Shown: one piece after another, positions 10,441-22,443 of the stretch
Layout of the letters: every line of letters begins with the position of its first letter
How positions within the stretch are numbered: the first letter of the stretch is position 1
DNA from: Varroa destructor
Taxonomy: Eukaryota; Arthropoda; Arachnida; Mesostigmata; Varroidae
Assembly: GCF_002443255.2 (NCBI RefSeq)
Contig: NW_019211454.1
Coordinates: 9,446,248-9,510,247 of the forward strand
Direction of reading: 5' to 3'
Length of the DNA stretch: 64,000 nucleotides
Notes under the pieces: model-generated
What the model saw: the letters and a program-made list of their open reading frames with translations, nothing else
Database searches by the model: none
What the model was told of the DNA's origin: nothing
Program-made: the position numbers and the translations under genes

Positions 10441-13200
10441 AGACACGCGGTTCATTTCGTGCAGGGAGCCAACTGTATTCTAGAATGCCTATCGGCGATA
10501 TAGGACGTGAAAACTCGTAGCCTAGAGAGTAGCAAGAAGCGACGATTGCACTTGCATTGGTCCTGCACGAAATCTGATTTCTGAATCTGAATGAAATTAT
10601 CTTTCCATTGATAGCTTTTTTTAGTAAGCTTTCACGGTAGCTTTTTCTTGTTGCCAGGGAGACAATTTGCAGGCTTTTCTTTTATCCGACCCATTGCGAA
10701 ATAAGATCGAGCCAAATCGCAGGAACATAATAACTAGCCAAGGTATATAGATATATCAGTGGCCAACACAATATTATTAGACTCATTTTCAGCTGAAGAA
10801 TCTTGGCTGACCTTTGACATCCCTTTTACAAAACACTTCAATGGTGTTATTTTTTTTTATTGGTTCAAGAACACATCAGGGCAGCAGGGGTTTCAATACA
10901 AGCGTTATAGGAGATCTGAGTTAGGGAAGGACTAAAACTATATCCATCGCCTTTTCTAAGGCTCGAGTTTCTTCAAGCATAACCAAAGTTCTTACAGATA
11001 CAAGGACCGATAACTCAATCGGCTATTAACAAGTTTTGTCCCCAGCCCTTTCCTAGGTGACTTCAATGTATACCTCGCGGTTCGCATCCGAAGAGATTCG
11101 ATATACACGAACTCTGGAACAGTCTGAATCCAACTTGTGTGACAATGAATTTCCCTCATGATGCCTGAATATGGGCACTAGTCTAGTCTTAAATAGAAAC
11201 AGAGTATTTTTAGTTGAATCTCCGTCCTCGTCCAGAGTTAAAACAATGGTTGCGTCGATATTGTAAATTAATGGTTGCAGGGCACCCCAGTACATTACTC
11301 GGAAAAATTCAGGCTTGTGCCTTGTAATCTTTTCAGTGTGTTTTGCCCTGCATACTTTCTGGCACTGTTTAACTTGTAATTATAATAACAATATTATACT
11401 ATTCTTGATTATACTTGGTGAAACAAAAATCTCTTGACAGATGGACATTGGGTAGCATATATAGACGTTTACCCCACCCTGAGTCTATCTCAAAATTGTT
11501 TGGAAATTGCAAATTACAAAAAAAAATAAGAGTTTGTTACGTGTGTTCTATCATTAATTATTCCTTTTTTTTTGTGTCTTGTTCGAAGCTAGATTTGACC
11601 AGAGACTGGCTTAATCGTCGGCGTACGACAAGGCTTTACATAACCATCAATAGCTAGAAATGCTGATAGTTATTACTATTATTATTATTATAACTGAGCC
11701 GCCACAATGTGTTTTATCAGCGATTTTTTACGAGCAGCAAAAAAGTAGAAAGCATTTCAATTTCAGGAATTACTTCGAAAGACTTTGATGTCTAAGCCGA
11801 TACTTAAATTGATCCAGGGAAAGACACTGTCGATAATATGGAAGTATTCACTTAAATCTGTCATATCCATTGACACATACAAAATAACGTGTCCTTTGAT
11901 ATTTAGTATGATATCAAATAAATGCTTGTTAGCTGATAACGTACGCTAGGTTTTAAGCCCCATCCCTTGGGGCAGTGTGGTCGGCACTTTTTACAAGTAT
12001 CAAGGGAGTTAGTATACATTTACCAGAGAAAATTTTCCAACTGCAAGATGTTCTATCTGTTCGCCATGCATAATATTTGTCTCAGAACAGCAATAGTCAG
12101 AAGTAGCCGTCACGCTTGGTCGAGGCGATGTTAAATAAAACATTCCACTAGCGACAGGGTTACGGGGTCTGTAATTATCAGATTCCCCCAAATTCTGCCA
12201 TAGCAATGGCGCCGCTAGATATATTTGTCGTGCACTAATTTTTCTCGTCCTAAGCTAGACGGATCTTGCTAAACTGTTTTTTATGGATTTTTCTTCTGCT
12301 AGGTACCGTGCCAATGATATGCCACGGTGACCACTAGCGAACTCTGAAATTCGAATTAACAGTAGTCGCATATTCGTGGCTCAACATAGCGACGCATTCA
12401 ACGAGATGCCTACACTGTTTTTTTCACTAAAACGTTTTAACGTTTCCTTGAAGCTTCATCTGCGATAGTAAGGAAATTTGTTAACTTAGGTAACTTTTAA
12501 CGATTAATAACAACTCGATAGTAGTGCAAGCGTTACTTAACGCTACGAAAAATAACATTCACAGATAAAAAAAAAAATCCGTAAACTTAAACGTTCATTG
12601 ATAGACGCAGCGTTATATATATATAGAAAGTGGTAATTGCCTAAATTTATAACAGCTCTTCCTATCAAATGACGATACATGCTGTCGTAGTATATATTTT
12701 TTTCCTAGACATCTATTTTGAATAAAACACTCAACTGTTGTGTTCTACCTAAGCAATATAATTAAATAGGTTATTACACTGTTCTGGCTGAAAATCTAAA
12801 GCTCAAGAAACCGCTGAAATTTTCGATCCTGCAACAGGTTCATACTGATGCCATCTCCTATGATACGCCAGCCTTAGACAAAATGTCAGATATAGATAAT
12901 ATCCTATCACATACAAAACTCTATCGGATCCCCACTCGACTTAGACTTCCAACGTATTTCTTCCTAGTTCCAGTATATACTACACGTATGCTTCAAAAAG
13001 AGTATCTATATATACAGATATATGCTGGACGTTATAATGATCATCTACAAAGGATACAATCGTATGATCTGATTCTTTCAGAGCACATTCAAATCGAACT
13101 GTGCATCATTACTATCTTCTATCCGACTATGATCTTACATTAGCCGTTTCGTCACAACCGATGATGGCATAATAATCAGTATACGTCTTTGGAGGGCTAG
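10441..13200. other. Non-coding stretch, probable 5' intron region of the DNAJC12-like gene
   Basis: I searched the minus strand for the missing first exon (a Y-Y-x-L-L-G-C type motif ending at a donor) and saw no match. Open frames here, including an 80-codon minus-strand one at 11053-11295, are chance length without recognisable domains. A 14-base segment at 11800-11813 is identical to the start of a dispersed element near 17,099. Confidence 0.4.
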
Positions 13201-13567
13201 ATCCATCGAGAATGTCATTTAATATTGCATTCATGCTGCAAATTTGTAGATTCTTCTTTCGACAATTGGATAGACTACGGTTTGAATCAGTCCTCGACTG
13301 ACGGCTCAGTTACGGAGCTTTCTACTCGCTCTGCGCGACTGGCCTTTTAAGCTTCCCCGCTATTAAGCTGCACTCCGTTTCTTCAAATAATAGGTAGTTA
13401 GATATTCGTCAAGGCACTGACCTCGCAGCTTCGCTCGTCAACACACGATCTCTTAAATGAGTCCTTTACTTCTATTTCTATATGGCCTCGTCTCTCCTCA
13501 ACAGGCATTTGTTACCACTGCAAACATAGGAATAATTCACCTAACGATATCACTCGGTAGCCTTTAG

Positions 13568-13852
13568 TTAAGTGTGCGGTCTTCTCCTGTTAGACGGTAT
13601 AACACGTAAGCTCTTAGGCCTCTGCAGCTGTTCCACATATACAGTTTCAGTACAAAACCGTCCGATAGTCGTCAGGACTGATTTGTTGTCATCCAGTGAA
13701 ACACTAGGAGAGACTTTCCTTGCCTTCCGATTATCGATATTTTGGCTTTTCGGCGCCAAAAAGACACAGGTGTAAACGGATTTCTTTCGTTCGCGTACTT
13801 CTCGTCCTAAAGTGCAACGTGGAGATGCCAGCAAATTTACTGACGCCAACAC
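13568..13852 (-). other. Open frame in a GC-richer block, doubtful coding
   Basis: This 94-codon minus-strand frame is hydrophilic and rich in Arg and Lys. It lies at the low-coordinate end of the GC-richer block that runs to about 15.7 kb. No domain or splice-site pair was recognised. It may be part of the same decayed coding region as the frames at 14.8-15.7 kb, or chance. Confidence 0.15.
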
Positions 13853-14767
13853 CGCTACGCTGGTCAGTTCAAGCTTATCTTAATTGCTCATTGTTGAGAC
13901 AGCACGTTAGCCCGATTCATGCGTCTGGTGATTGCGATGGTATCACATACTGATAGCTGGCGGGCGCAGGGTTTTTTGGGGCAATTAGCCCTTTCAGCGG
14001 ATTTGTTTAATATTGCTCGATTATTTATCCCACAATTTCAGTCGATATCCCTTATTATACAGGGGACAGTTGGCTGGCACTAAAAAGGTCGCAAGGTTTG
14101 TGGTTTACGCAGCGAGACAACAGCAACTCCGCCTTGTGGTAGCTACGACCCTCTTTCCGTGTGAAGATTCCTATAGAGTTGGTTGTTTAGTAAGAGACTC
14201 CGTGTGCTGAGCGCTAGCTATCTCTTCTTCTAGAGCTACTCGATCGAGCTCCTTTTGAGCAGGCAGCTCTCCCTGCGCATGATGATAGCTGCGCCTCTTT
14301 CCCAACTGCGGCCAACAACGTCAGGGATCCGCTAACTCCACAGGTGGTGTACGTTTGCTCACCAGATGGCGCTGGCCATTCACCGGCGCTAGCGCGTCCT
14401 TGATCTCTGAAGATCCAGACGCGGAACTGAATAGGGTCAAGGGACAAGTCGATGACAGAGCCTTTTAGCATTCAACTCCTGTGTCTCTCCAGACACTAAT
14501 GGACAACGCAACTGTATGTGTTTGCTTTCTTTCATTTGGTTCAGCTGTCGTTAGCCAGGCATACAGATTTAAAGAAACAAAAAAAAAACTATTACAGCAT
14601 TTTAAGGGTAGTAAAAACAGCTCTAGATTTGATAATGTTAAGGGTATGATAAAGGCCGGGAAATAGCGCATCTGGTCTCTAGGGGCCATAACCACTAATA
14701 TCATTATTTTTTCGTGTTCATAAAATAAATAAATGCATATTTCTTCACCAGTACAGGAATCATAATC

Positions 14768-15681
14768 CTACTCACTGAGTATATCGTCATCCTCTAGTCT
14801 GAGCTTCCAGTAAATCGCAGCATCTTTTCTTAGGGCCTCCCTTGACAACAACCTAGTGACCTTACTTTCTTTCGTATCTCCATCTAATTTAAGAACCTTG
14901 AGCAATATTACTAGCCAAGTCTAAGGGATACAACGTTTATCGTATGATCACCTATCCTCTCCTCCTCTAATACCCCAGTCCCGTCGTCTGCATTGGACTG
15001 GTTTTGTGGCGCTGCGTCAATGGAAAGGTACCGAAAGCGGACGCTAGTCAGCAAGGCCAGACGAAGGAAATAGATTTCGCCGCTAAGGTTACCACTAGAT
15101 ATCACTGTAAATCAACCCTAGGTGGACATTACTCCTTCGCGGACTCCTCGAGCTGTTGAGAGAAAGAGCTTTCGTCCAGTTTTGAAACTTTGTTGCTGGG
15201 GGCGAGAAAGGTTCTCCCTTGTTCTGTCAGCTTTATCAACCAGCTACCTTTACTATCTGGCCGCTGCTCATAAGGCCTTGTGACACCCTCGGCCCGTCCT
15301 TGAAACTCCAATAGCCCAACTTCTCGTCGATGTGCTTTCTTTTCGACGGTACGGGTTTACTTTTGGCATAGAACAAAGCCGTTTTTCTTTATCGAACACT
15401 TTAAGGACGGCTGGGATATCTGTGCCTCTGGTAGATTGCTGGTGATAGATCGTCTCTCGAGGATCCGTTCTGACAACAAGTTTGACCCACTGCTTTCCTT
15501 CAGTGTCGCCTTTCAGCACCCCCATCTTCCTGGCAGCAATTTGAACAGTGATCACCGATCCCAAATTGAACTCGGCACCCAGAAGCATTAGGTTGGCAAT
15601 TCGATTGTATTGATTACGAATTTGCCATTGGAAGGTGGATATTAGCTCAACAAAAAAAGGAAAGGGTTGCCAGAAAAGCAA
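14768..15681 (-). pseudogene. Cluster of frame-shifted open frames, possible decayed transposon or gene
   Basis: Reading down the minus strand, coding-like frames hand over to one another. The frame 15681-15268 (137 codons) is followed by a Lys-rich alternative frame over about 15363-15235, which is open but has no ATG. Next come 15311-15129 (60 codons) and 15105-14911 (64 codons). Last is 14920-14768, an ATG-less 50-codon frame of charged composition (it includes R-K-D-A-A-I-Y-W-K-L-R-L-E-D-D-D and ends in TAG). Adjacent frames differ, as expected if an ancient ORF collected indels. I do not recognise the protein family. A retroelement ORF end is one guess, based only on a W-L-I-K-L-T-x-x-G-R-T-like segment. 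Each frame alone could be chance, so the case rests on their adjacency and the local rise in GC. Confidence 0.25.
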
Positions 15682-17098
15682 GTCACGACGTAGAAGAAGA
15701 AGGGTTAGGCCAAGGTTCAGAGTTTAGGCTGAAGCCCAAATAGATAGAATTCACCCAGTTCAGTGGTTGTTGGTCGGTTTCGATCGCCCGAAGATGTGAT
15801 CATTTTGATAGCAAGATAAATATAATACACACTTCAGCGCCAACAACAGAAAAGAACTGCATATATTTATTTACTTATATACTGCCCTAAGCTTCCTCTC
15901 TGGCACAATGTCAATGCCTAAACTAATTCAGAACGGCTTTTCTATACTACTGCTTCGGTGACAGGCCTGTGTTTTTTATGAGACCCTGTAGAATAAGAAA
16001 GCTTGTTTATGCATCTCATCAAAATAAGGCATACAATAAATCGACAGTATTCTATATAATTACGTTAATAATTAATGTTATTGTTATTATTATTTTACGT
16101 GTAAGTTGTTTTTATTGTAGTATTATGGTTTTTCATGTTACGTTGGCGTATTTTAGCTCGGTTGTTTTAAGCAAGCCGTCGCTTAGTAAAGTTCCGCAAT
16201 ATGTGTCGCTGGCAGGACTCGAAACATCATCTTTTAGCCCTTATAAACAAGAGACTTGGCCATGTCGACTGAGGGCCTCTTGCATTCAAGACCTACACAC
16301 GTATATTGTCACGATAGCGTAATGTATGTCGAATTCATTTTAATGAGCTAAAAGCTCGCATTAATTAGACCCAAGCGGGCAGCACCAGCCCAAATCAGTA
16401 CACCCAGTGTGAATCTGTTAGATTCGGTGATTGGATATACTCGGAGGCGTGCGCGAAACCGCATCAGCAGCGAAAAATCAGCGCAGTAATACTCTTCAAT
16501 CTATTCTAAGTCTATCCTGAGACAGCTAAAGGCAGCGAAGATCGATGTTGTTCATAGAGCCAAATGAGGGACGCTCGTCTACCCTAGGTGACAGAACGCT
16601 TTTAGGCGTCACCGTTGGCTGACCTCAAGAAAGAGATTAATTGCGATTCGGATAGGAAAGCCGTTGCATCTATTGATGCATGCATGTCTAGGCCGTCATT
16701 TTACGAGCGACAAATAGTAGAAGATATCAATATCTACCAATGGTGTCTGTAATATGAAACAATGTAGAGAATTTGTGTATAAATATATGTCACAATTATA
16801 TCGTTACCGTGATAAAAACGCCGTCTTCTTAAGCATCGATTTTAGGCCCGGTTTCCTCTAGTTGCGTATTACCAATAAGGCTGCTGATTAAATTGATAGG
16901 ACCTTTATATCTGCCGCTATTTAATCGAACACACAGGGTTAGCTGTAAGGTAGATAATTTGTCGCATTAAGGGACCAGTATAGCGTCCAAATCATACGTG
17001 GACTATGAATCAGGTTCATAATTTTTATTTCCCATTCCTTAACAAAATACATCGCCAGAATGTTTAGATTTATAAGTATGTAATTCAAGTTTTGCGTA

Positions 17099-17141
17099 CG
17101 ATACTTAAATTGTTAGGCATTATTTCAAATGGCTGGCTGAC
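17099..17141. repeat. Copy A of a diverged dispersed repeat
   Basis: An ungapped alignment with 19989-20031 matches at 31 of 43 positions by eye. The two copies share a CGATACT...TGTTAGG core and a CTGGCT tail. The first 14 bases are also identical to 11800-11813. This may be a fragment of an old interspersed element. Confidence 0.35.
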
Positions 17142-19988
17142 AACACGAAACGAAGTGCCTCCACACTCGCCCCATGTTTCGGAAAGAAATCTAGGCCACG
17201 ATCACTGATAGAGTTTTGTCTGCTCCAGACGCCAAATGATTTATTACGATCAAACCTAGCCTGCAAGTAAACCTTTCTGCGCCTGTATTTCAAGCTACCT
17301 GCTCTAACCGTTGTTTCATCATCTTCTACTAATCATACAGTCATTTTGCAGTGAAAATGATTGAATAAAACTTCATTGTACAAAAAGCAAGCCGCCTATT
17401 TGAAGGACGCTTCGATCGCTTGTACTAACGTCGCAAACTTTAATTTTATCCAACCTTCACCTATTCCATCAAAGACCCATGGCCGTATCAAAAGCCAATA
17501 ATAACAACGAAGAGAACCGGAGTGTAGGGCAAGGGCCACAGCACGGTTATTCTCCTTATAATCCTACAGGATTGGCGGTTCTGACTGCTTAAAAATGACC
17601 TGCCATTTGAGGAAGTCAAACAGGCTAAGCGGAAAAAACCGTTCTCACTCCAAAAGAGCCTGCCTAAACCCTAAATAAAACCCGCTCGTTCCTTAAAAAA
17701 GGAATGCGTTCTTTGCTTCAGTTAAAGCTTGAGGAGCAGTCGAGCTTTCGCCAATTAGATTTAGAGAACAACGCCCTCTAACCGGTTTTCCATAATTAAT
17801 TATCCGAGAGTAAAAAAATCACATTTCCGACGCATATGTCAACACTTAAAGCAGGCATGCCCGTGCGCCCTACATGTAATAAGAAGCCTATGAAATTAAT
17901 TATTGCGTTAACGTCCACAGGGCGTCAAATCGTTCAAGAAGACAAAAGGCCAACTTTTTTAAAAAAAGAGGGTTTTATTACATACGCCCAAAATTTCTCA
18001 AGACTAGCGTATGCATTTGATGCATGTACCGTTTAATAAGCGCATGAAGTGGCCATTTTGTCCTAATTTTTTTTATTAATTTTTTTCGAATAGGAACATT
18101 TCAACTATGCCTCCAATATATAATATTAGTGTCGATTAACTTCAAGCTATTTGTGAACGCAGCATCTCGGAGGAAATTTTTCGTTTACTAAATATTCAAA
18201 GGTGAACCTTGTGAACAGATTGAACGTAGCTTGAGTATCACTAATGCGTTCAACCCATCCTTCATCCCGATGGCCTCATTTCAGGACATCAAAGTAAATT
18301 GTCAATGAAAACAGACCAGCTTGTCATTCCAACAACCGAAATTAATTCAAATAGCGTAACTAACCTACTTAATGATTTTATGTTTTACCGTGTTTCGCCA
18401 AGTATTTTGCCTTCCAACATTTGACCTGCATTGAACAGGACCAATAACTAGATATGCGTGTTTGTCCTGTTTGGAACATGACCATACAACGTCCGTTCGG
18501 AAAAGGAACAGTGTACACATATAGACACAAGTATGCATTTCTGTCTACGTACCCACAACTGAGTCAACAATTTGAAACTATGCTAATAGAACGGCACTAT
18601 CTGATTGTGTGATTCTTTTGTTATTTATTTATCTGATTTATTTTAGATATTTCTTAATAACGCTTTCTCTCTGGTCCCCATTTGGCATACGGTTTTTTTT
18701 CACTGGTTTGGTATGCCACCAGGAAACGTTGACAGTCATGGCTGACCTACTTCAAGTGATTATCACCCGAGTTTCAGGTAAGAGCCGACTGATAAGGCTG
18801 CCTGCCTTAACGCTAGTACGTTGTCTGTTATACGTACAGTTCCGTTATCAGTAGGTCGATTTTAAGGTTTCTGGGTTTGTTTACACCGGAGAGAAACGAA
18901 AAAAATATTGTGTGGTCTATTTCCGCTGGGAAGATCGAAATCAGCTAATCGTAAATGTGTAGTAACGTATACGTTAATCCAGTACGACTGCGTCGAAAAC
19001 AGATTACAAATAGTTATAGATAATAAACATATAGCTGTGAAAATAGGTGTAAATAAAGGAAAAAACATCGAAAAGAATAAGGGATTAACGATCGGGAAAG
19101 ACTTCATTGTGGCCAGATGTACCAGTAGCCAAATTTATTGACTTGCAGTTGTGTGTGCAATATAGATATTTTTTTTAATTCATTCCTTTTCTTTTTGTTA
19201 CTACCTATGTTCGCAACCTGATTGGCAACAAAAGAACTGTTGCTATCGTTGTCCATTTGCCAAACGAACTAAACGGCAAAACGATTAGCGAGATAGCAAT
19301 GCTGAAGGTCTCGTCTGGCCTGGAGAACATATTGACTGTATTTGGCTACTTGAATATACTCTTTCCACCGCGCGAAGGTGGCGTCCCACTTCCCCAGACT
19401 CCCTTTGACCTCTTGATGTCCACGTACTTCCCCCGGTGCGCGCGTTGTTACGGCCAGATGAAACCTATCGCATTTTATTTTCGCGTCACCCGCTGTGTAG
19501 CCGAGGAGAGTTCGTAACATCTCAATAGGTCCCCATTTATTTAGAAAAACGAGACCCTTCTTCAAGCATACGTACACGACGAGCTTCAGAATTTTGACAC
19601 AGTCATTTTTCTAAGTTGAGACAACTGAGGCTGTCATCGGTGGGCCAGAAAATACATCATTTGTGTTTGAGCAAGTTAAGAGTGGGCTTTACGCAACAAA
19701 ACCCAAAATGAAGCTCATGCGAATTTTCTTTACTGCTGTAAGTGGACATTTTGTCTCTAGTTATAATATGTAACGTGTTGTAGTGTATTTGATTCTTGAC
19801 CCCCTAAAAAAATCAGGTAGATTGGAGTACTTATAGATATTCTGTAGGGATTAATAGAACAGTGACGTGTCGTCAAGTTTACAACGCGGGTGTGATTGTT
19901 CGAGCCTGTTTTCAACGCCCTTTGATAAATTTCGAAGTAATTAACGTATTTAAGAGTAACAAAGCATAAATATTTCGGATATTACGTC

Positions 19989-20031
19989 CGATACTCAAGC
20001 TGTTAGGAAGTAATATAGATGACTGGCTAGC
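19989..20031. repeat. Copy B of a diverged dispersed repeat
   Basis: Aligns without gaps to 17099-17141 at 31 of 43 positions by eye, with most differences being transitions. See copy A. The family and the full extent are unknown. Confidence 0.35.
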
Positions 20032-22405
20032 TGGCTTTTGCTAGCTCGAAAGTAAGTATCTTTATGCCCGGATTCAAAGTCAGACCACCACCATCGTTAA
20101 GTTTAATAGACAGATGTGTTATCGCGATGCTATCACGTAAATTTTTTTTTAAAGACAGAGCAAGTTGAAGAGCGTAAATGTTGGTAAATGATTTGACGAT
20201 CTCCATTTCCCAATGATTCTTGGACGTGTGCATCTTTATGGCCAAAATGTTTGTCGTAGCTAACTGTTTGCAGAAAAAAGCACTAGCTCCTGATTATTTA
20301 ACAAGTATTTTTAACTTTGTGAACTTTTTGAATACTTATAGTACAAGGATTTCGCCAATACGAAAGCCCTTTGTCTATTTAACCCTAATTCTCCCTGTAA
20401 TTTCTCGCACTGGCAGAGAGTTTGTTCTTTAAAACATTGAATAGACTACAAAACACTGCGCAGAGATCTACGTTTCACTTGCAAATCGTACCCTGATAAG
20501 ACTGAGATGTCCAGTAATACGAAGCTCTATTTATAGCTAAGAGATAGAGGACGTTCTCTAACATTCTTCATTGTGGCAGCTGCTAATGCTTTGGAATGCC
20601 AATTCTCTAGAAGGTACAATCAAATCAAGCAGAGTTCGAAAACCTTCCCTATAAAGACATCCCGCTTCCGAAGTCGTATTGCTATCTGCTGTCCACATTA
20701 GCTAACTGGCATGTAACTCATAAGTTAAGTTCCTTGGAAAGATGTTGGCGTAACAACGCAATCCACAATATAAGTTTTCTAACTCAACATGAGTTATTGA
20801 AGCTGTCGGCTAGTTTGTCATCGAATGTTTAAAGTGTGTTGACAGAGGGATTTTTGGTAAAGCTTTGGAGATGTTTGCGCTCTCGAAATAATAGCTAGAA
20901 CCGTCATCAAGCCCAAATGTCAAGGTCCTGAAAAAGTCGGATTACGCGATCCAGTAATCATGTATGTTTGTCTTAATCGAACGCAGTTTAGTCTAGCGGG
21001 CCCGAATTTCTCTCAGGACTATCAAGTAAAGTCCTCTCCCTTAGTAAACGGATAGGGCAGTGGAATTGTGCTCGGTCGATGCACGTCATGCAAAAAATCT
21101 GTGAGATTAGTATTACGGTGCATAATTATTAATACAATATGCATGAATAGCTTGAAACGTAAACAGAACCGGCATAGAGAACAGAATAACTCCTAACGGA
21201 AAGAATCGCCCACGGTGCTAGTGAGCTGACGGACAAACAAAGTTTAGTACATATTGACAATGATATGGCGTACAGTTGGTGGTCACAAGTGTCTCGTGCT
21301 CACCTTTATTTATGAAGTATTACACAGCAAGTGTTTATGTAATGAATAGTGAGCAGACTCTCCGTGTGTGGCGCACTAGACAGAGCCGTGTCACGTTAGA
21401 TCAATCATGGCACCAACGGCATATCAGGAGGTTTCCTTCACGAGCGTCTGATTAGAATCCCTTCTCCGAGAAGCGATTCTGAAGGAGTGTTAGCCATGAT
21501 AACGGACATCATCGCTCGGGAGAGAAATCGTCCATTACCATTTAACCTTTGATTGCTTGACAATCACTGTATGAGAGGAAAATGTATAAACGTACGGGAT
21601 GGGCTAAAAGTAAACTGATACCAGTCTAGAGATGGAAGCGGGTTGCCCTCCTGTTGAGAAGGAAAGCTTTCACTTGGCACAAGCACTATTTTAATTGTAA
21701 GTTATTTTTTTATTGTATTGCACTATTTTAATTGTATTTTAATTGCAAATTAGCTTTTTCCTAACTGTGTAGCCGGAGTTCGGCCCACTCGATACATTGG
21801 ACCCAGATCGTTTGTACATGGATCAATGAAAAGCTTTCGCGGCTGGGATCGATGCTGATTGACCCTCCATACGCGTACACCTAATATTAACCCAGTTTAG
21901 TATATGGTTATTTCATGCTGTCATATCATTTGACTCGCTGATCCTTCAATAGAAAAAGAATATTTTAACAGGAGTCCCGGATTAAGTTCGTGTTGCTTAA
22001 CTTTCTAATACTATTTGATGCTTGATGGTAGCCGCATACTTTAAATGTTCTTCTTATTACAACGTTATATCCGAACTGCAGTTCATAGCAATCTGTGTCC
22101 TACCAATCATCACCGTATTAGCGCAGGCTTTTGGGAAGAACTTGCTCGGTTCGATGCTTGTCCATCGACGCTATTCAACACAGGCTCCTATGTTTGCCTT
22201 TCGATACGTAAAGAGCAAGCGGATGCATAACAGGGGGTCAGTACACCCCTCTCGAGCCTCTCGATCTACAAAAGCTTCAAGCAAACAGGTAAGCGCTGCA
22301 TTGGCATTCTTAATTGATATATATATATATGTTGAAAATGCACATTTATATAATACGTATATATGGATATTTTTTTCAGTAATATATCTTTTTTAATAAC
22401 ATTTT

Positions 22406-22407
<2 letters not shown>

Positions 22408-22443
<36 letters not shown>
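22408..22443. repeat. (TAA)12 microsatellite
   Basis: An uninterrupted trinucleotide run of 36 bp, in AT-rich flanks. Confidence 0.97.

Noticed and set aside
15969..16322. 117-codon plus-strand open frame with a hydrophobic stretch
   Set aside because: The hydrophobic stretch comes from an ATT-rich simple-sequence tract; chance length and no domain.
19269..19577. 102-codon minus-strand frame overlapping an 86-codon plus-strand frame
   Set aside because: Both strands look equally coding-like in a GC-richer patch, no splice sites or family were found, and the lengths are at chance level.
22022..22396. 124-codon plus-strand open frame ending in (TA)n sequence, with an internal AACAG/GTAAGC donor match
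   Set aside because: A second overlapping frame is equally open, no acceptor or domain was recognised, and the tail is encoded by simple repeats.
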